Shown here: positions 62,583-64,000 of the stretch, one piece after another | How the letters are laid out: each line of letters begins with the position of its first letter | How positions within the stretch are numbered: position 1 is the first letter of the stretch | NCBI GenBank assembly: GCA_016711605.1 | Contig: JADJSS010000004.1 | Coordinates: forward strand, 124,001 to 188,000 | DNA from: Saprospirales bacterium | GTDB lineage: Bacteria > Bacteroidota > Bacteroidia > Chitinophagales > JADIYW01 | DNA: 64,000 nt | Direction of reading: 5' to 3' | Notes under the pieces: model-generated | Databases searched by the model: none | Seen by the model: the letters and a program-made list of their open reading frames with translations, nothing else | What the model was told of the DNA's origin: nothing | Program-made: the position numbers and the translations under genes

Positions 62583-62666
62583 TTTATTATGTTGTTTATT
62601 TTTAAGATAACATTACAAACGACATACCAAATGAAATAGTTCAATAAAATTTTTTTTTAACAAAAA

Positions 62667-62695
62667 AAAAGACTTGGCTAAACCAAGTCTTTTTG
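62667..62695 (-). terminator. Terminator of the tRNA gene
   Basis: AAAAAGACTTGG pairs with CCAAGTCTTTTT around a 5-nt loop; on the minus strand a T-run of about eight follows. It starts 2 nt from the tRNA 3' end. Confidence 0.88.
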
Positions 62696-62696
62696 T

Positions 62697-62769
62697 AGCG
62701 AGGACGGGAATTGAACCCGTGACCTCAGGGTTATGAATCCTGCGCTCTAACCATCTGAGCTACCTCGCC
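62697..62769 (-). tRNA. tRNA-Met (CAT anticodon)
   Basis: On the minus strand a 73-nt cloverleaf: acceptor GGCGAGG with CCTCGCT (one G-U), D-arm with AGCTCAGATGGTTAGAGC, anticodon loop TTCATAA with anticodon CAT, and T-arm GGGTTCAATTCCC. CCA is not encoded. CAT could also be initiator or tRNA-Ile2, but the first base pair G1-U72 and lack of the initiator's mismatched C1-A72 favour the elongator Met. Confidence 0.93.
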
Positions 62770-62878
62770 ATGAAATCGTAATTTCGAGGTGCAAATGTAC
62801 AATTTTTAAATTAATTTGTAACTATATTTTCTTTAAATCTCTTTTTTTTGTAATCTTGTACTATAAAGTTTTTTATAA

Positions 62879-63190
62879 ATGAATATTCGTGCTTTTAATA
62901 CTGATACTAAATTTAATGAAGATGTTGATGTTTTGGAAGAGATTGAAAATAAGGTAGAGTTTAGTCATCAATTGGTAGTTTACAACGATGATGTAAATAC
63001 ATTTGATTGGGTCATTGAATCATTAATGGTAATTTGTAATCACACACACGAACAAGCTACACAGTGTTCGATGTTCATTCATTTTAAAGGAAAATATGCT
63101 GTTAAACATGGCACAGAAATAGAGCTTATTCCAATGAAAGATGCTTTACACGACAGAGGAATTTCTGCTGTTATTGAATCTTGTAATTAA
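62879..63190 (+). CDS. clpS: ATP-dependent Clp protease adaptor ClpS
   Basis: Recognises N-degron substrates and hands them to ClpA-P. The motif VVYNDDVNTFDWVIESL with the binding Asp/Asn pocket begins the core domain at about residue 34; the ATQCSMFIHFKGKYAVKHG segment provides the ClpA-binding face. The first 30 residues form the usual flexible arm. 103 aa is normal. It ends 5 bp before aat, so the adaptor and the transferase that makes N-degrons are coded side by side. Confidence 0.93.
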   Translation: MNIRAFNTDTKFNEDVDVLEEIENKVEFSHQLVVYNDDVNTFDWVIESLMVICNHTHEQATQCSMFIHFKGKYAVKHGTEIELIPMKDALHDRGISAVIESCN

Positions 63191-63195
63191 TTATT

Positions 63196-63876
63196 TTGCC
63201 AATTTATTTATTGAACGAAAAATTGCAATTTCCATCTGTTGAAGGTGCAGAAGATGGTATTGTTGCAGTTGGTGGCGATTTATCTTCAGAACGAATTTTA
63301 CTAGCATATCAAAAAGGAATTTTTCCATGGTATAATGAAGGTGAACCCATTATTTGGCATTCTCCTGATCCTAGATTTGTGTTATTATTAGATGATTTAC
63401 ATATTTCAAAACAGATGCAACGCGTCATCAATAAAAATGAATTTTCGTTTACGTTAGACACAGATTTTAGTAGTGTCATTCATGCATGTGCTCATGCAAA
63501 ACGTAACGAACAAGATGGAACTTGGATCACCAAAGATATGATTGCAGCATACTGTAAATTACATGATTTAGGTTATGCGCATTCTATAGAAGTATGGAAA
63601 AATGATAAAATTGTTGGTGGAATTTATGGCGTTAGTTTAGGTAAATCATTTTTTGGCGAATCGATGTTTCATACTGAATCAAATGCATCAAAATTTGCGT
63701 TTATTAAATTAGTTGAAATACTAAAATCAAAGCAATTTCATTTTTTAGATGCACAGGTTTTTACCGAACATGTGGCTACTTTAGGCGCAAAAGATATTGA
63801 CAGAAAAGATTTTATAAATAGATTGGAAAATAGTTTGCAGCACGAAAGTTGGATAGGAAAGTGGACGATAGTTTAA
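63196..63876 (+). CDS. aat: Leucyl/phenylalanyl-tRNA-protein transferase
   Basis: Adds Leu or Phe from aminoacyl-tRNA to N-terminal Lys or Arg, creating substrates for ClpS. Motifs: FPSVEGAEDGIVAVGGDLSSE, AYQKGIFPWY, IIWHSPDPRFVL and later GGIYGVSLGKSFFGESMF, HFLDAQVFTEHVATLGAKDI, all standard for Aat. 226 aa. The start is TTG at 63196, which gives MPIYLLNEKLQFPSVE; no ATG is available. It follows clpS by 5 bp, so the two form an N-degron cassette. Confidence 0.95.
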   Translation: MPIYLLNEKLQFPSVEGAEDGIVAVGGDLSSERILLAYQKGIFPWYNEGEPIIWHSPDPRFVLLLDDLHISKQMQRVINKNEFSFTLDTDFSSVIHACAHAKRNEQDGTWITKDMIAAYCKLHDLGYAHSIEVWKNDKIVGGIYGVSLGKSFFGESMFHTESNASKFAFIKLVEILKSKQFHFLDAQVFTEHVATLGAKDIDRKDFINRLENSLQHESWIGKWTIV

Positions 63877-63962
63877 CTACTAAATATTACTAAATTTTTA
63901 TGTTGATAAAATTGATACAGATTTACAAGAGTTTGTTTAAATTTGTATAAAATTAACGTTTT

Positions 63963-64000
63963 ATGCCAAAAATGACCAAAGTATTCGGAGCAATTTTATG
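63963..64000 (+). CDS. Possible start of a next gene (truncated by window end)
   Basis: ATG CCA AAA ATG ACC AAA GTA TTC begins a frame that is open to the edge: MPKMTKVFGAIL. Too short to identify. A second ATG at 63972 is an equally likely start. Low confidence. Confidence 0.3.
   Translation, partial: MPKMTKVFGAIL

Overview
This AT-rich window comes from a member of the Bacteroidota, probably an uncultured or draft-assembled genome of the Chitinophagales/Saprospirales type; the order is a guess. The evidence for the phylum is: seven large secreted proteins ending in type IX secretion (T9SS) sorting domains, promoters of the TAnnTTTG type, a fused SecDF, the futalosine route to menaquinone, and the gene run miaB - sigma-54 activator - lptE - TPR protein - secG. 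No phage, transposase, CRISPR array or rRNA was seen. One tRNA (Met, CAT anticodon) is present.

Layout. 1-3 kb: two T9SS cargo proteins (a PKD-type adhesin and an M43 metalloprotease). 3-9 kb: FkbM methyltransferase, branched-chain aminotransferase, rdgB, then an ECF sigma factor overlapping a gene for a membrane-anchored, Asn-rich, beta-barrel protein. 8.6-10.9 kb: a compact minus-strand operon of DoxX-like, DUF2071, a membrane-attached methyltransferase (frameshifted) and a 4-TM protein. 11-19 kb: MFS transporter, mqnE, cold-shock protein, histidine phosphatase, beta-helix lipoprotein, mqnA and an alpha-helical repeat protein. 19-32 kb: two about 1,080-residue T9SS proteins, a nucleoside phosphorylase and a 1,736-residue T9SS amidase. 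32-36 kb: recQ and two glycosyltransferases, then a thioesterase. 36-47.5 kb: secDF (frameshifted), a choice-of-anchor-B T9SS protein (frameshifted), a hydrolase/LamG T9SS protein, a ligand-binding lipoprotein and guaA. 47.6-54 kb: secG, an acidic tandem-repeat TPR protein, lptE, a sigma-54 activator (broken) and miaB. 54-64 kb: a DUF4407 pair, an SDR, pccB, a PhoD-like lipoprotein, glpK, two small paralogous lipoproteins, a DUF1232 protein, tRNA-Met, and the clpS-aat N-degron pair.

Functional themes are secretion and envelope (SecDF, SecG, LptE, T9SS cargo), menaquinone synthesis (mqnE, mqnA), nucleotide housekeeping (guaA, rdgB, nucleoside phosphorylase) and protein quality control (clpS, aat). 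Five genes carry frame lesions, including near-essential secDF, and a 300-bp patch at 56.04-56.35 kb is nearly pure homopolymer. Consensus errors in the assembly are therefore at least as likely as real pseudogenes.

The most unusual non-coding signals are (1) a 48-bp palindromic element with perfect 14-bp inverted ends, found twice, one copy centred between the divergent MFS and mqnE promoters; (2) three patches of exact 7-bp-phased tandem repeats that run into coding sequence, one encoding most of the N-terminal extension of LptE; and (3) several genes whose start codon lies 2-4 nt after a TAnnTTTG box, suggesting leaderless mRNAs. The best candidates for a little-described protein system are the DoxX/DUF2071/methyltransferase operon and the sigma factor with its one-protein inner-to-outer-membrane partner. 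No confirmed new system was found.
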